DNA from: Chloroflexota bacterium
GTDB lineage: Bacteria > Chloroflexota > Dehalococcoidia > UBA2979
NCBI GenBank assembly: GCA_002725365.1
Contig: PBOW01000084.1
Coordinates: 1-8,796, forward strand
Length of the DNA stretch: 8,796 bases
Reading direction: 5' to 3'
Both the position numbers and the translations under genes were made by a program. The notes under the pieces are model-generated. The model was not told where the DNA came from. It saw only the letters and a list, made by a program, of their open reading frames with translations, and made no database searches. Positions 1 through 5,823 of this stretch are shown piece by piece (the first letter of the stretch is position 1; every line of letters starts with the position of its first letter).

Positions 1-6
1 CAGAAT

Positions 7-822
7 ATGGGTGTAGTGGGTGATTTTTCAAAGACAGACGTCACAGTAAATATGGATGGGTTCGTAGCCACCGTCGAGATCCACCGGCCACCCCACAATT
101 ATTTTAACCAGGCAATGGTGACGTCAATTGCTGATGCCTACGAATTCTTGGCAAATGAGACCGAATGTCGCGCAATTATACTGGCATCCGAAGGAAGGTC
201 ATTTTGTGCGGGTTCTTCTGTGGTCACTACTGGACAACTAACAACCGAGGAACAACAGGTTGTGTCCTCTGGGACTGCTACTGGTAGAAATCACATTTAC
301 GAGCAAGGTACCAGAATGATGCAAGGTGAAATACCCGTTATCGCAGCTATACAAGGCGCCGCAATCGGTGGGGGCTTGGGTCTGGCTTTGACGGCCGATT
401 TTCGAGTTGCTGCTCCTGAAGCCAGATTCAGTGCTAACTTTGCACGACTAGGTTTCCATCATGGATTTGGTCTTACCGTCACTTTACCAAAACTGGTAGG
501 TGGTCAGGCTGCAATGAATCTCCTTCTTACTGGCCGACGACTAAAAGCAGACGAAGCGTTACAACTCGGCCTGTGTGACGAGGTGGTTGACCTTGCAGGT
601 CTGCGAACTAGAGCTGGAGTGCTCGCTAATGAGATTGCTTCGTCGGGTCCACTTTCCGTGCGTGCCATCCGACGAACGATGCGCAGAGGTCTAGTCGAGC
701 AATTTAGAACCGCGGTAGACCGTGAACAAGTTGAACAGGAATGGCTCAGAAAGACTGCGGATTTTCGTGAGGGCATTAGCGCCGCTGCAGCGAGGCGGGA
801 GCCTAATTTTCAAGGTAGCTAG
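7..822 (+). CDS. Enoyl-CoA hydratase/isomerase (crotonase) family protein
   Basis: This 271-residue protein has the full length of a single-domain crotonase. Visible landmarks are the first oxyanion-hole segment FCAGSS (66-71), where most relatives have FxAGAD, the second oxyanion-hole segment QGAAIGGGLGLALTAD (116-131), and the C-terminal trimerisation helices. Crotonases act on acyl-CoA thioesters in the cytoplasm (hydration, isomerisation, hydrolysis or C-C cleavage). The two glutamates that catalyse hydration in classical enoyl-CoA hydratase are not at their expected places: the GGGCEL-type Glu is G125, and the PE-type Glu falls near F145 in FSANFARLG. A plain hydratase activity is therefore doubtful and the substrate is unknown. 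The ATG at 7 is used, but only six bases precede it, so an upstream start cannot be excluded. The stop is TAG at 820-822. Family assignment is secure; specific activity is not. Confidence 0.9.
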   Translation: MGVVGDFSKTDVTVNMDGFVATVEIHRPPHNYFNQAMVTSIADAYEFLANETECRAIILASEGRSFCAGSSVVTTGQLTTEEQQVVSSGTATGRNHIYEQGTRMMQGEIPVIAAIQGAAIGGGLGLALTADFRVAAPEARFSANFARLGFHHGFGLTVTLPKLVGGQAAMNLLLTGRRLKADEALQLGLCDEVVDLAGLRTRAGVLANEIASSGPLSVRAIRRTMRRGLVEQFRTAVDREQVEQEWLRKTADFREGISAAAARREPNFQGS

Positions 823-840
823 CGAGCGCTCCAATTTTCC

Positions 841-863
841 TCACTCTTAGAGTGACGCCTTTT
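841..863 (+). terminator. Weak candidate terminator after the crotonase gene
   Basis: Nineteen bases after the crotonase stop, TCACTC (841-846) and GAGTGA (850-855) can form a 6-bp stem with a three-base loop. CGCCTTTT follows. The stem is short and AT-balanced, and the T tract is only four bases and offset by four, so this is a weak intrinsic terminator at best. Position downstream of a stop codon is the main argument for it. Confidence 0.25.
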
Positions 864-1033
864 GATAACTTTCGTGGTAACTGCCTGAATGGATCACAAA
901 CATCGTGAAAGGCACTCGACTACTCCAGAGATCTCGTCTAAAAACAGTCTCAAGCATGCTAAGACTGGATAGTAAGACCTACCTCACGGGCCAAGTTAGA
1001 GTAAAGATAGATCAAATTAGCCGTATTTTGTTA

Positions 1034-1066
1034 AGCAATTTCAGGGGCGTTTTTATTGAAATTGCT
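1034..1066. repeat. Perfect 10-bp inverted repeat upstream of pheA promoter
   Basis: AGCAATTTCA (1034-1043) and TGAAATTGCT (1057-1066) are exact reverse complements separated by 13 bases. No T tract follows on either strand, so it does not look like an intrinsic terminator. It lies about 45 bases upstream of the TATAAT box and could be a protein-binding site or an RNA hairpin in read-through transcripts. The AAATTGC of its right arm recurs at 1146-1152 in the pheA leader, so the left arm has two possible partners. Confidence 0.6.
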
Positions 1067-1077
1067 GCGCGGTCACT

Positions 1078-1115
1078 CACACTTGAACACACTTGAAGGA
1101 CATAGCCAATATAAT
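1078..1115 (+). promoter_or_regulatory. Candidate pheA promoter with tandem direct repeat
   Basis: A consensus -10 hexamer TATAAT lies at 1110-1115, about 60 bases before the pheA ATG. No good -35 TTGACA sits at 17 bp spacing. Instead the -35 region is filled by two abutting exact copies of CACACTTGAA (1078-1087 and 1088-1097). With a start near 1122, the copies would cover roughly -44 to -25, one helical turn apart, as expected for an activator-assisted promoter. The hexamer is clear; promoter function and activator are inferred. Confidence 0.45.
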
Positions 1116-1174
1116 CAGAACTTGGAACTACAGAAGACAAATCAAAAATTGCAGAAATTTGATGGATTCCTTTC

Positions 1175-2002
1175 ATGAAAAAGGTTACACATTTAGGTCC
1201 AGCGGGCACCTACACAGAAATGGCTGCTCGTGCTTTCGGTGGGGATGCTGAACTCATACCTTTACCTAGCGTAGCTGAGGTAATTGATACGGTTATCCGT
1301 AATGATGCAGATATGGCTGTCTGTGCCTTTGAAAACTCCATAGCCGGGACCGTGTCTATCGAGACAATTGATTTATTGTTAAACCCGCATTTTCCTTTGA
1401 ACATATACGGAGAAGTAGTTCTCGATATATCGCATATGCTCATTGCGCGTGATCAGTTAGATTTGGACACAATAAATACTGTGTTCAGTCATCCGTCGGC
1501 ACTCGCGCAATGCCGGCAATCTCTCCAATCACTGGTCCCTCAAGCAAATCAAATAGAACTACTCTCGACCACAGCAGCTGTAGAGGCAGCTATGGCAAAC
1601 GGAGCATCCGCAGCTATCGCTGGCGACCTAGCAGCTAGAGAATTCGGTGCCTATATTCTTGCTAGGGAAATCGGCGATGAAAAACATAATGCCACACGCT
1701 TCCTGGTTCTTTCGAAGGATAAAACCACCTCGACTGGTGACGATAAAACTACTCTAGTTTTCAATACCATCGATGCTGAAAGTGCGGGTTCACTTGTGAA
1801 TGTCCTGGAGATCTTTGCTAAGCGAGGAATCAACCTCACCCGTATCGAATCCCGACCAACCAGACGCCAGCTGGGAACATACATATTCTCAGTGGATGTA
1901 CAAGGTCACCAAAGCGATGAAAATGTCGCCCAAGCATTAGAAGAGATGGAAATGAAGACTTCCTGGGTGAATGTCCTTGGATCATACGCGAGGTGGAAAT
2001 GA
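1175..2002 (+). CDS. pheA: Prephenate dehydratase with C-terminal ACT domain
   Basis: PheA decarboxylates and dehydrates prephenate to phenylpyruvate, the committed step of phenylalanine synthesis in the cytoplasm. The 275-residue length matches monofunctional enzymes, and there is no chorismate mutase domain. The catalytic region (about 1-180) starts with HLGPAGTYTE (6-15) and has ENSIAGTV (53-60), SHPSALAQC (105-113) and the hallmark TRF triad (174-176). The ACT regulatory domain (about 192-272) has the phenylalanine-binding signature GINLTRIESRP (218-228), so feedback inhibition by Phe is expected. The start is ATG 1175, preceded by a modest GGA at 1164-1166. The stop overlaps the start of the next gene (ATGA), so the two are translationally coupled. 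A candidate promoter lies just upstream. Confidence 0.97.
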   Translation: MKKVTHLGPAGTYTEMAARAFGGDAELIPLPSVAEVIDTVIRNDADMAVCAFENSIAGTVSIETIDLLLNPHFPLNIYGEVVLDISHMLIARDQLDLDTINTVFSHPSALAQCRQSLQSLVPQANQIELLSTTAAVEAAMANGASAAIAGDLAAREFGAYILAREIGDEKHNATRFLVLSKDKTTSTGDDKTTLVFNTIDAESAGSLVNVLEIFAKRGINLTRIESRPTRRQLGTYIFSVDVQGHQSDENVAQALEEMEMKTSWVNVLGSYARWK

Positions 2003-2706
2003 AAGTCATAGGTAAAGAAATCGGCAATGATTTGAATCAGCTGTTTGGTCAGATTGAGAGCCGAGTGAAAAATGAAATGCAGCGCGAGATAAAGTTCGAA
2101 GGTTTTGAGGGAGAGACTCTATCTTCTGTGATATGGGAAGAACACGAAATTAAAATCAGATTACATACGGGGGCACCTACTCACGCATTACCTGGAATCA
2201 TCGGTGTGGCTCTCCAACATATTCGACAGCGCCTTGATCGCTTCCCTACAGTGAGGCGTATTCAACAAGATATAGAGGGAGGAGCGATGGTCCGAGACGC
2301 ACTAAGAGAGTTGATTCTCGGACCGGAGGCTTCCGAAAAACTTGTCCCCCTTGCGCTAGATAACGAGTGGCAAAACGAGCAAAGACATCAAGGACTTAAG
2401 CTCTTTCTTCGTGATGCGCCCCCTGAATTTAATGAAGTAGGGGCACCTGGGAACGCGTTCGCATCCCTACTATTTGCTCGGTATTCAATCGAGCACCCTG
2501 AAAAAATGTGGGCACCATTAGAAAAACAATTCCAAAATGAATTACCTGCCGCGGCCGAAAATGGAAAAGCCGTCTACGAATTAATATCATCGACCGGGTG
2601 GAGTACTGCGGGCGCAGCACTCGAGTCCATGATACTCGCCCGGGACGAACTAAACCTACAGAACTATGCCGGGGTCGAGGATAGACTCAAGGGAGAAATC
2701 CTTTAA
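1999..2706 (+). CDS. Protein of unknown function coupled to pheA
   Basis: I do not recognise this 235-residue protein. ATG 1999-2001 overlaps the pheA TGA (ATGA, 4 bp) and has GAGG at 1990-1993 upstream, so it is the better start than the in-frame GTG at 1993. The sequence is soluble-looking, with no signal peptide or membrane segment. The N-terminal third is charged and probably helical (1-34). A His/Gly segment follows (HTGAPTHALPGIIGVALQHIRQRLDR, residues 56-81; key residues H56, H62, H74), then mixed helical sequence to the end. I see no HExxH, nucleotide-binding loop, zinc cluster or DNA-binding motif. Coupling to pheA suggests co-expression with phenylalanine synthesis, but that alone does not give a function. 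It ends 2 bp before the stop of the convergent HNH gene. Confidence 0.8.
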   Translation: MKVIGKEIGNDLNQLFGQIESRVKNEMQREIKFEGFEGETLSSVIWEEHEIKIRLHTGAPTHALPGIIGVALQHIRQRLDRFPTVRRIQQDIEGGAMVRDALRELILGPEASEKLVPLALDNEWQNEQRHQGLKLFLRDAPPEFNEVGAPGNAFASLLFARYSIEHPEKMWAPLEKQFQNELPAAAENGKAVYELISSTGWSTAGAALESMILARDELNLQNYAGVEDRLKGEIL

Positions 2707-2708
2707 AT

Positions 2709-3221
2709 TCACGCAGCCGATTTTCTCATCCAGGGAGCTAAGTACGGTTGCCATTCGTCATGTTCCTCGATATACGAAACAAATAGTCGCCCAATATTGA
2801 CTCTTGGACGAACTGGGGCGGCATTTATGCGCATATTCGCCTGCGCAGGAGTGCGACCGCCTTTTCTGTGATTGCACTTAGAACACGCTGTCGTAACATT
2901 CTCCCATTCATGCAGTCCACCCAAACGTCTAGGTATCACATGGTCAATAGTTAATTGACTCAGTTCCGCTTCTATCCCACAGTATTGGCACTTGTATCCG
3001 TCTCGAATGAATATCTCTTTTCGGGTTAGACGGGGTTTCGGAAGAGGTCGCTTAACATAATTTTGTAACCTGATAACTGAAGGTGTGTCATATATCTTTC
3101 CCTCGGCACCTCTCAACCCTACCGGACCGGATTCAACTATGTCAGCTCTTCCCGTGAGAGTTAAAACCATCGCACGTCTAACTGCGCATACATGAAGTGG
3201 CTCATAATTCTGATTGAGCAC
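2709..3221 (-). CDS. HNH endonuclease family protein
   Basis: The protein carries a complete HNH/beta-beta-alpha-metal fold. Using the numbering from the possible ATT start at 3248, two CxxC zinc knuckles (C87/C90 and C122/C125) bracket the catalytic IDHVIPRRLGG (101-111), N117 in WENV and NH at 126-127 in the NHRKGG tail. The N-terminal LNQNYEPLHVCAVRRA segment is typical of a widespread stand-alone bacterial HNH family whose biological role is unclear. Such proteins nick or cut nucleic acid using a metal ion. The GTG at 3221 is the first standard start, but it has no ribosome-binding site. The frame is open upstream, and an ATT at 3246-3248 sits behind a strong GGTGGAGGT. It is the last gene of the minus-strand run, after the cvpA-like gene. 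No partner methylase, restriction or toxin gene lies beside it. Confidence 0.88.
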   Translation of the reverse strand: MLNQNYEPLHVCAVRRAMVLTLTGRADIVESGPVGLRGAEGKIYDTPSVIRLQNYVKRPLPKPRLTRKEIFIRDGYKCQYCGIEAELSQLTIDHVIPRRLGGLHEWENVTTACSKCNHRKGGRTPAQANMRINAAPVRPRVNIGRLFVSYIEEHDEWQPYLAPWMRKSAA

Positions 3222-3245
3222 AAGTGAAGAAAGGTTTCGAACAGT

Positions 3246-3265
3246 AATTAGACCAGACCTCCACC
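3246..3265 (-). promoter_or_regulatory. Strong ribosome-binding site before a non-standard ATT start
   Basis: On the minus strand GGTGGAGGT (3265-3257) is a near-ideal Shine-Dalgarno sequence. Nine bases after its GGAGG core comes ATT (3248-3246), in frame with the HNH gene. No ATG, GTG or TTG start lies at a usable distance; the nearest in-frame GTG is 36 bases from the core. This favours ATT initiation and adds nine residues. Confidence 0.55.
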
Positions 3266-3286
3266 GATAGGGTAACCGAATTTATT

Positions 3287-3835
3287 CTATTTGTTCGTAT
3301 CCTTCGTGCTCAGCTGAGATATCGCCTCTCGCCAACTAGTAAGTTGCGCTTGAGGATCTTGAAACTCAGAGGGCAGTAGTTGATCGATCAATGTAACACT
3401 TCCGAGCAGGTTATTGGCCAACAGTGAAGATTCGACGTCCTTCGCCAACCATTCCACAGCGGGAAACACTGCAATCGAACTCAGTGATAGGATCAAAACA
3501 AGCAATGCTGTCAAACAGCCTAGGATCATTCCACCAAAGCGATCAAGCCATCCCAACATCAGAACTTTAGTAAGTCCCCGCAATAGCAAGCCAAATAGAT
3601 ACCCAATCAAAATCATCCCAAACATAACCGCCAGAAAGGCAGCGAAATCGGCGGCCGTAGGATCCTCGATAAGTACTCCGAGATTGCCAGCTAGATTTTC
3701 ATACAGAGAACCAGAAACAATCAAACCGGCGACCGCACCTACGAAAATCGAGCATTGCATCAAGAATCCGTGCCTAAAACCGCTAAAAGTTGACAAGAGA
3801 ACTACTGCTGTTATCCCGCCGTCTACCCAATTCAT
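3287..3835 (-). CDS. CvpA-like membrane protein
   Basis: This 182-residue membrane protein fits the CvpA/colicin V production family. It opens with the typical short N-terminus NWVDGGITAVVLL followed by GFRHGF (19-24), has hydrophobic segments at about 7-18, 26-42, 64-86 and 103-124, and carries LDRFGGMILG (97-106), the family's characteristic loop between helices. The C-terminal 50 residues are soluble. CvpA proteins are inner-membrane proteins linked to envelope maintenance in several bacteria, but their biochemical role is not settled. I use ATG 3835 (MNW) over the adjacent in-frame TTG at 3838. The start lies six bases after the stop of the upstream membrane-protein gene, and no strong ribosome-binding site is seen, so translation is probably coupled. 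Confidence 0.85.
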   Translation of the reverse strand: MNWVDGGITAVVLLSTFSGFRHGFLMQCSIFVGAVAGLIVSGSLYENLAGNLGVLIEDPTAADFAAFLAVMFGMILIGYLFGLLLRGLTKVLMLGWLDRFGGMILGCLTALLVLILSLSSIAVFPAVEWLAKDVESSLLANNLLGSVTLIDQLLPSEFQDPQAQLTSWREAISQLSTKDTNK

Positions 3836-3841
3836 CAACGC

Positions 3842-4597
3842 TCAGTTATTCTCCGGAAATGCTTCCAGATACTCAATCGAAATAACTAAATTACTGTGAG
3901 GCCAATGCCGAATCCGAATTGGTCTGTCTGGGTTCGCATTAAGAAATTGATAGGCACGCAAATTGACTTCAAACAGTCGTCTGTCAATTAGGAGATAATT
4001 GACCTGTCCAAAGATCATCATACGACTCTTTTGCCATAATCGTGAGGCTCTACCTTGAGTAACAATCGGACTACTGCGGATGTCTCTGGCAGCTGATACC
4101 AATTCTATGACAATAGCAATAGAAAACACCCCTACTATTATTAACCCAATGACTGTCTGGGGAAGCTGCGCTAATAACCATGAAATCAACGCTATACATA
4201 TAAAACTCAATGGGAGAAACATCATAAACTTTCTCCAGACGAGCTTTCTGCTTTCTGATTCATCGCGAAACTCGATGAAATTTCCAGAAAGCTCTAGAGA
4301 CTGTTCAGCCGAGGACCTAGCCGCAAAAACTAAGGAGATAATCTTTGTATCAGCAATCGCAGCGCCTACAGCCGCTAGCATCACCACCAAGTTAAACTCT
4401 AGGCCGACCCGATCGATAAGATCACGGGCAATGTTCTCCGCTAGAAAACCCAGAATCGTGAAACCCGTCAAGATTATCCCTGGGATACCCCATTTCAATA
4501 ATGATCTCTTGTCCAGTGGCTGTTCAGACAAGTCCACCATCTTTGTAACTTGGACCGACTGTTGCTCGGTGTTGGATTCGTCTTCGAACTTAAACAT
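3842..4597 (-). CDS. Four-TM membrane protein of unknown function
   Basis: The protein has 251 residues and no family I can name. A charged N-terminal tail (1-33) is followed by two hydrophobic hairpins, about 36-54 with 67-93 and 124-144 with 148-169. A soluble C-terminal region (about 185-245) reads like a small beta-rich domain, with alternating hydrophobics around GQVNYLLIDRRLFEV (197-211) and IRIRHWPHSNLVISIEYL (227-244). Similar closing segments occur in bacterial membrane proteins of unknown role, so this supports no specific function. The ATG has a good GAGGA eight bases upstream and lies four bases after the stop of the LysM gene, so the two are surely co-transcribed. The cvpA-like gene follows directly. 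Confidence 0.8.
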   Translation of the reverse strand: MFKFEDESNTEQQSVQVTKMVDLSEQPLDKRSLLKWGIPGIILTGFTILGFLAENIARDLIDRVGLEFNLVVMLAAVGAAIADTKIISLVFAARSSAEQSLELSGNFIEFRDESESRKLVWRKFMMFLPLSFICIALISWLLAQLPQTVIGLIIVGVFSIAIVIELVSAARDIRSSPIVTQGRASRLWQKSRMMIFGQVNYLLIDRRLFEVNLRAYQFLNANPDRPIRIRHWPHSNLVISIEYLEAFPENN

Positions 4598-4601
4598 TCG
4601 C

Positions 4602-5267
4602 CTAATCCTCTTTATTCAAATCTAATGGTATTTTGAGTTCCAGGCCGACTCGAAGAGCCTCAACATTCTCTATATTATTCTCTCGCATCACAAGCTGCGT
4701 AAACTCATGCAGAAACGCCCCATCGGGAAGAAACTTTTCAGCAATCGCATACATTGAATCACCCTCAGCAATGACATAGACAGCGTACCTACTAGTTTCT
4801 CCCACATCACTTTTAGAACTATTAGTGGGAATGTTTGGGAGAACAGTCTGAGCTTCAGCAGAAGCTTCACTTCCTGCAACTATTGAAGCTTTCACTGGGG
4901 ATGTATTCTCTACAGTCACTGTGAATTCACTTTGTACGGATATTGTAGGTGGCTCAGCTCTATCAGTGATTGGAGTCACCATGTGTTGATCCGACTGAAC
5001 TCTTCCAGATACAGCTTGTTCTGAAGAACTAGAACCGCTGCCCTCACTTGATGTCGTAGTCATCTTTTGAGAAACCGAATGATCCTCGGAACTGCCCAGC
5101 ATAAACAGCACCCAAACTAGACACGATGAACATAATGCCGCAAATGCCCATCTCTGTAGTCCGCCAAATATACTATTCCCATCCGATATTTTACATCTTT
5201 CACAAAACAACCCAGAACGCTCTGACTGAGTCGTTAAAAAAGTATTGCATCGGTTACATTTCGACAT
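4602..5267 (-). CDS. Zinc-ribbon, single-TM, LysM-domain protein
   Basis: From ATG 5267 the protein is 221 residues. It begins with a rubredoxin-like zinc ribbon, CxxC at 4-7 and CxxC at 22-25, then a single transmembrane helix (about 39-57). A Ser/Thr/Glu-rich linker of about 100 residues follows, and then a C-terminal LysM domain (about 161-214; YVIAEGDSMYAIAEKF, an Asn in RENNIENVEALRVGLELKIPL). LysM domains bind N-acetylglucosamine-containing glycans such as peptidoglycan. The predicted topology puts the ribbon in the cytoplasm and LysM outside. An in-frame GTG at 5306 would add 13 residues. Neither start has a clear ribosome-binding site, and ATG 5267 is preferred because the ribbon starts there. 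It heads the envelope trio after rplL. Confidence 0.83.
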   Translation of the reverse strand: MSKCNRCNTFLTTQSERSGLFCERCKISDGNSIFGGLQRWAFAALCSSCLVWVLFMLGSSEDHSVSQKMTTTSSEGSGSSSSEQAVSGRVQSDQHMVTPITDRAEPPTISVQSEFTVTVENTSPVKASIVAGSEASAEAQTVLPNIPTNSSKSDVGETSRYAVYVIAEGDSMYAIAEKFLPDGAFLHEFTQLVMRENNIENVEALRVGLELKIPLDLNKED

Positions 5268-5314
5268 AAAAACACGATGCGGTAACCGTCGAGATCTCTC
5301 TATCACGATTAAAG

Positions 5315-5344
5315 ATTATCTCAGATCGAACAGTTCCTGCACAA
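5315..5344 (-). promoter_or_regulatory. Candidate promoter for the LysM gene
   Basis: In the 107 bases between the rplL stop and the ATG of the LysM gene, the minus strand shows GATAAT (5320-5315, five of six matches to the -10 consensus) 18 bp after TTGTGC (5344-5339, three of six). Initiation would fall near 5308, about 40 bases before ATG 5267 and only two bases before GTG 5306. The -35 is weak, and no terminator separates rplL from this gene, so read-through from the ribosomal operon remains likely. Confidence 0.3.
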
Positions 5345-5374
5345 TTCTTTAGCCGAGAAGTGAACTGAAGTTAG

Positions 5375-5758
5375 TTATTTGACCTCAACAGTTGCACCTG
5401 CGGCTTCGAGAGCTTCCTTGATTGGTTCAGCATCTTCTTTGCTGATGTCTTCTTTCACTACTCCAGGGGCACTCTCCACGAATTCTTTCGCTTCCTTGAG
5501 ACCTAGATCAGTGACACTCCGCACAGCCTTAATCACATCAATTTTCTTTTCACCAAAGCTTGCAAGAGTTACGGTCACCGTGGCATCTCCACCAGCATCG
5601 GCATCACCCCCGGTGGCGTCCACAGGGGCTGCTGCTGCCACAGCCACAGGAGCCGCAGCCGTCACTCCAAATTCTTCTTCGATCGCATTATTAAGGTCAC
5701 GAAGTTCAACGAGAGTCATCTCCTTGACTAGTGCCATTACATCCTCAACATTACCCAT
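5375..5758 (-). CDS. rplL: 50S ribosomal protein L7/L12
   Basis: L7/L12 is the multi-copy stalk protein of the large subunit that recruits and stimulates elongation, initiation and release-factor GTPases. The 127-residue sequence has the N-terminal dimerisation helices (about 3-32; [19 protein letters not shown]), an Ala/Pro/Gly-rich hinge (about 34-58) and the globular C-terminal domain with [26 protein letters not shown] (73-98) and the terminal GATVEVK. Its own strong AAGGA, seven bases before the ATG, agrees with the need for more L12 than L10. It follows rplJ by 65 bases. rpoB, the usual next gene in many bacteria, is absent here. Confidence 0.98.
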   Translation of the reverse strand: MGNVEDVMALVKEMTLVELRDLNNAIEEEFGVTAAAPVAVAAAAPVDATGGDADAGGDATVTVTLASFGEKKIDVIKAVRSVTDLGLKEAKEFVESAPGVVKEDISKEDAEPIKEALEAAGATVEVK

Positions 5759-5770
5759 GATTATTTCCTT

Positions 5771-5801
5771 CCAAATTCATACAACTAACCGCCAAATTCA
5801 T
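5771..5801. repeat. Short direct repeat upstream of rplL
   Basis: The 10-mer ATGAATTTGG (minus-strand sense) occurs twice in the rplJ-rplL spacer, at 5801-5792 and 5780-5771, 21 bases apart. The second copy runs into the rplL ribosome-binding site. A 5-bp hairpin GATAC/GTATC (5821-5808) lies at the rplJ end. Function is unknown, and chance is possible in this AT-rich spacer. Confidence 0.4.
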
Positions 5802-5823
5802 TTAATTGATACGCTAGTATCTA

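Larger units (their letters stand above)
823..1174. other. Non-coding spacer between crotonase gene and pheA
   Basis: These 352 bases hold no convincing gene. From left to right they contain a weak hairpin just after the crotonase stop, a plain stretch of about 170 bases, a perfect 10-bp inverted repeat (1034-1066), a tandem 10-bp direct repeat (1078-1097), a TATAAT box (1110-1115) and the presumed pheA 5' leader. The open frames inside it (889-972 and 905-1096) lack ribosome-binding sites and recognisable protein features. I see no tRNA, T-box specifier or terminator/antiterminator pair. Confidence 0.6.

Noticed and set aside
889..972. 27-residue His-containing open frame, considered as a leader peptide for pheA
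   Set aside because: An attenuator leader for pheA should be rich in Phe codons, and this has none. It also lacks a ribosome-binding site and a following terminator.
905..1096. 63-codon open frame in the crotonase-pheA spacer
   Set aside because: It has no ribosome-binding site and no recognisable features, it overlaps the perfect inverted repeat and direct repeat, and it looks like chance in non-coding DNA.
2709..3248. HNH protein as part of a restriction, toxin or homing system
   Set aside because: No methylase, immunity gene, intron or repeat flanks it. The stand-alone family with the LNQNYEPL motif is common and not specific to defence.
5331..5367. CAGTTC/GAACTG inverted repeat after rplL considered as a terminator
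   Set aside because: The stem is six base pairs with a 25-base loop and no following T tract on the minus strand.
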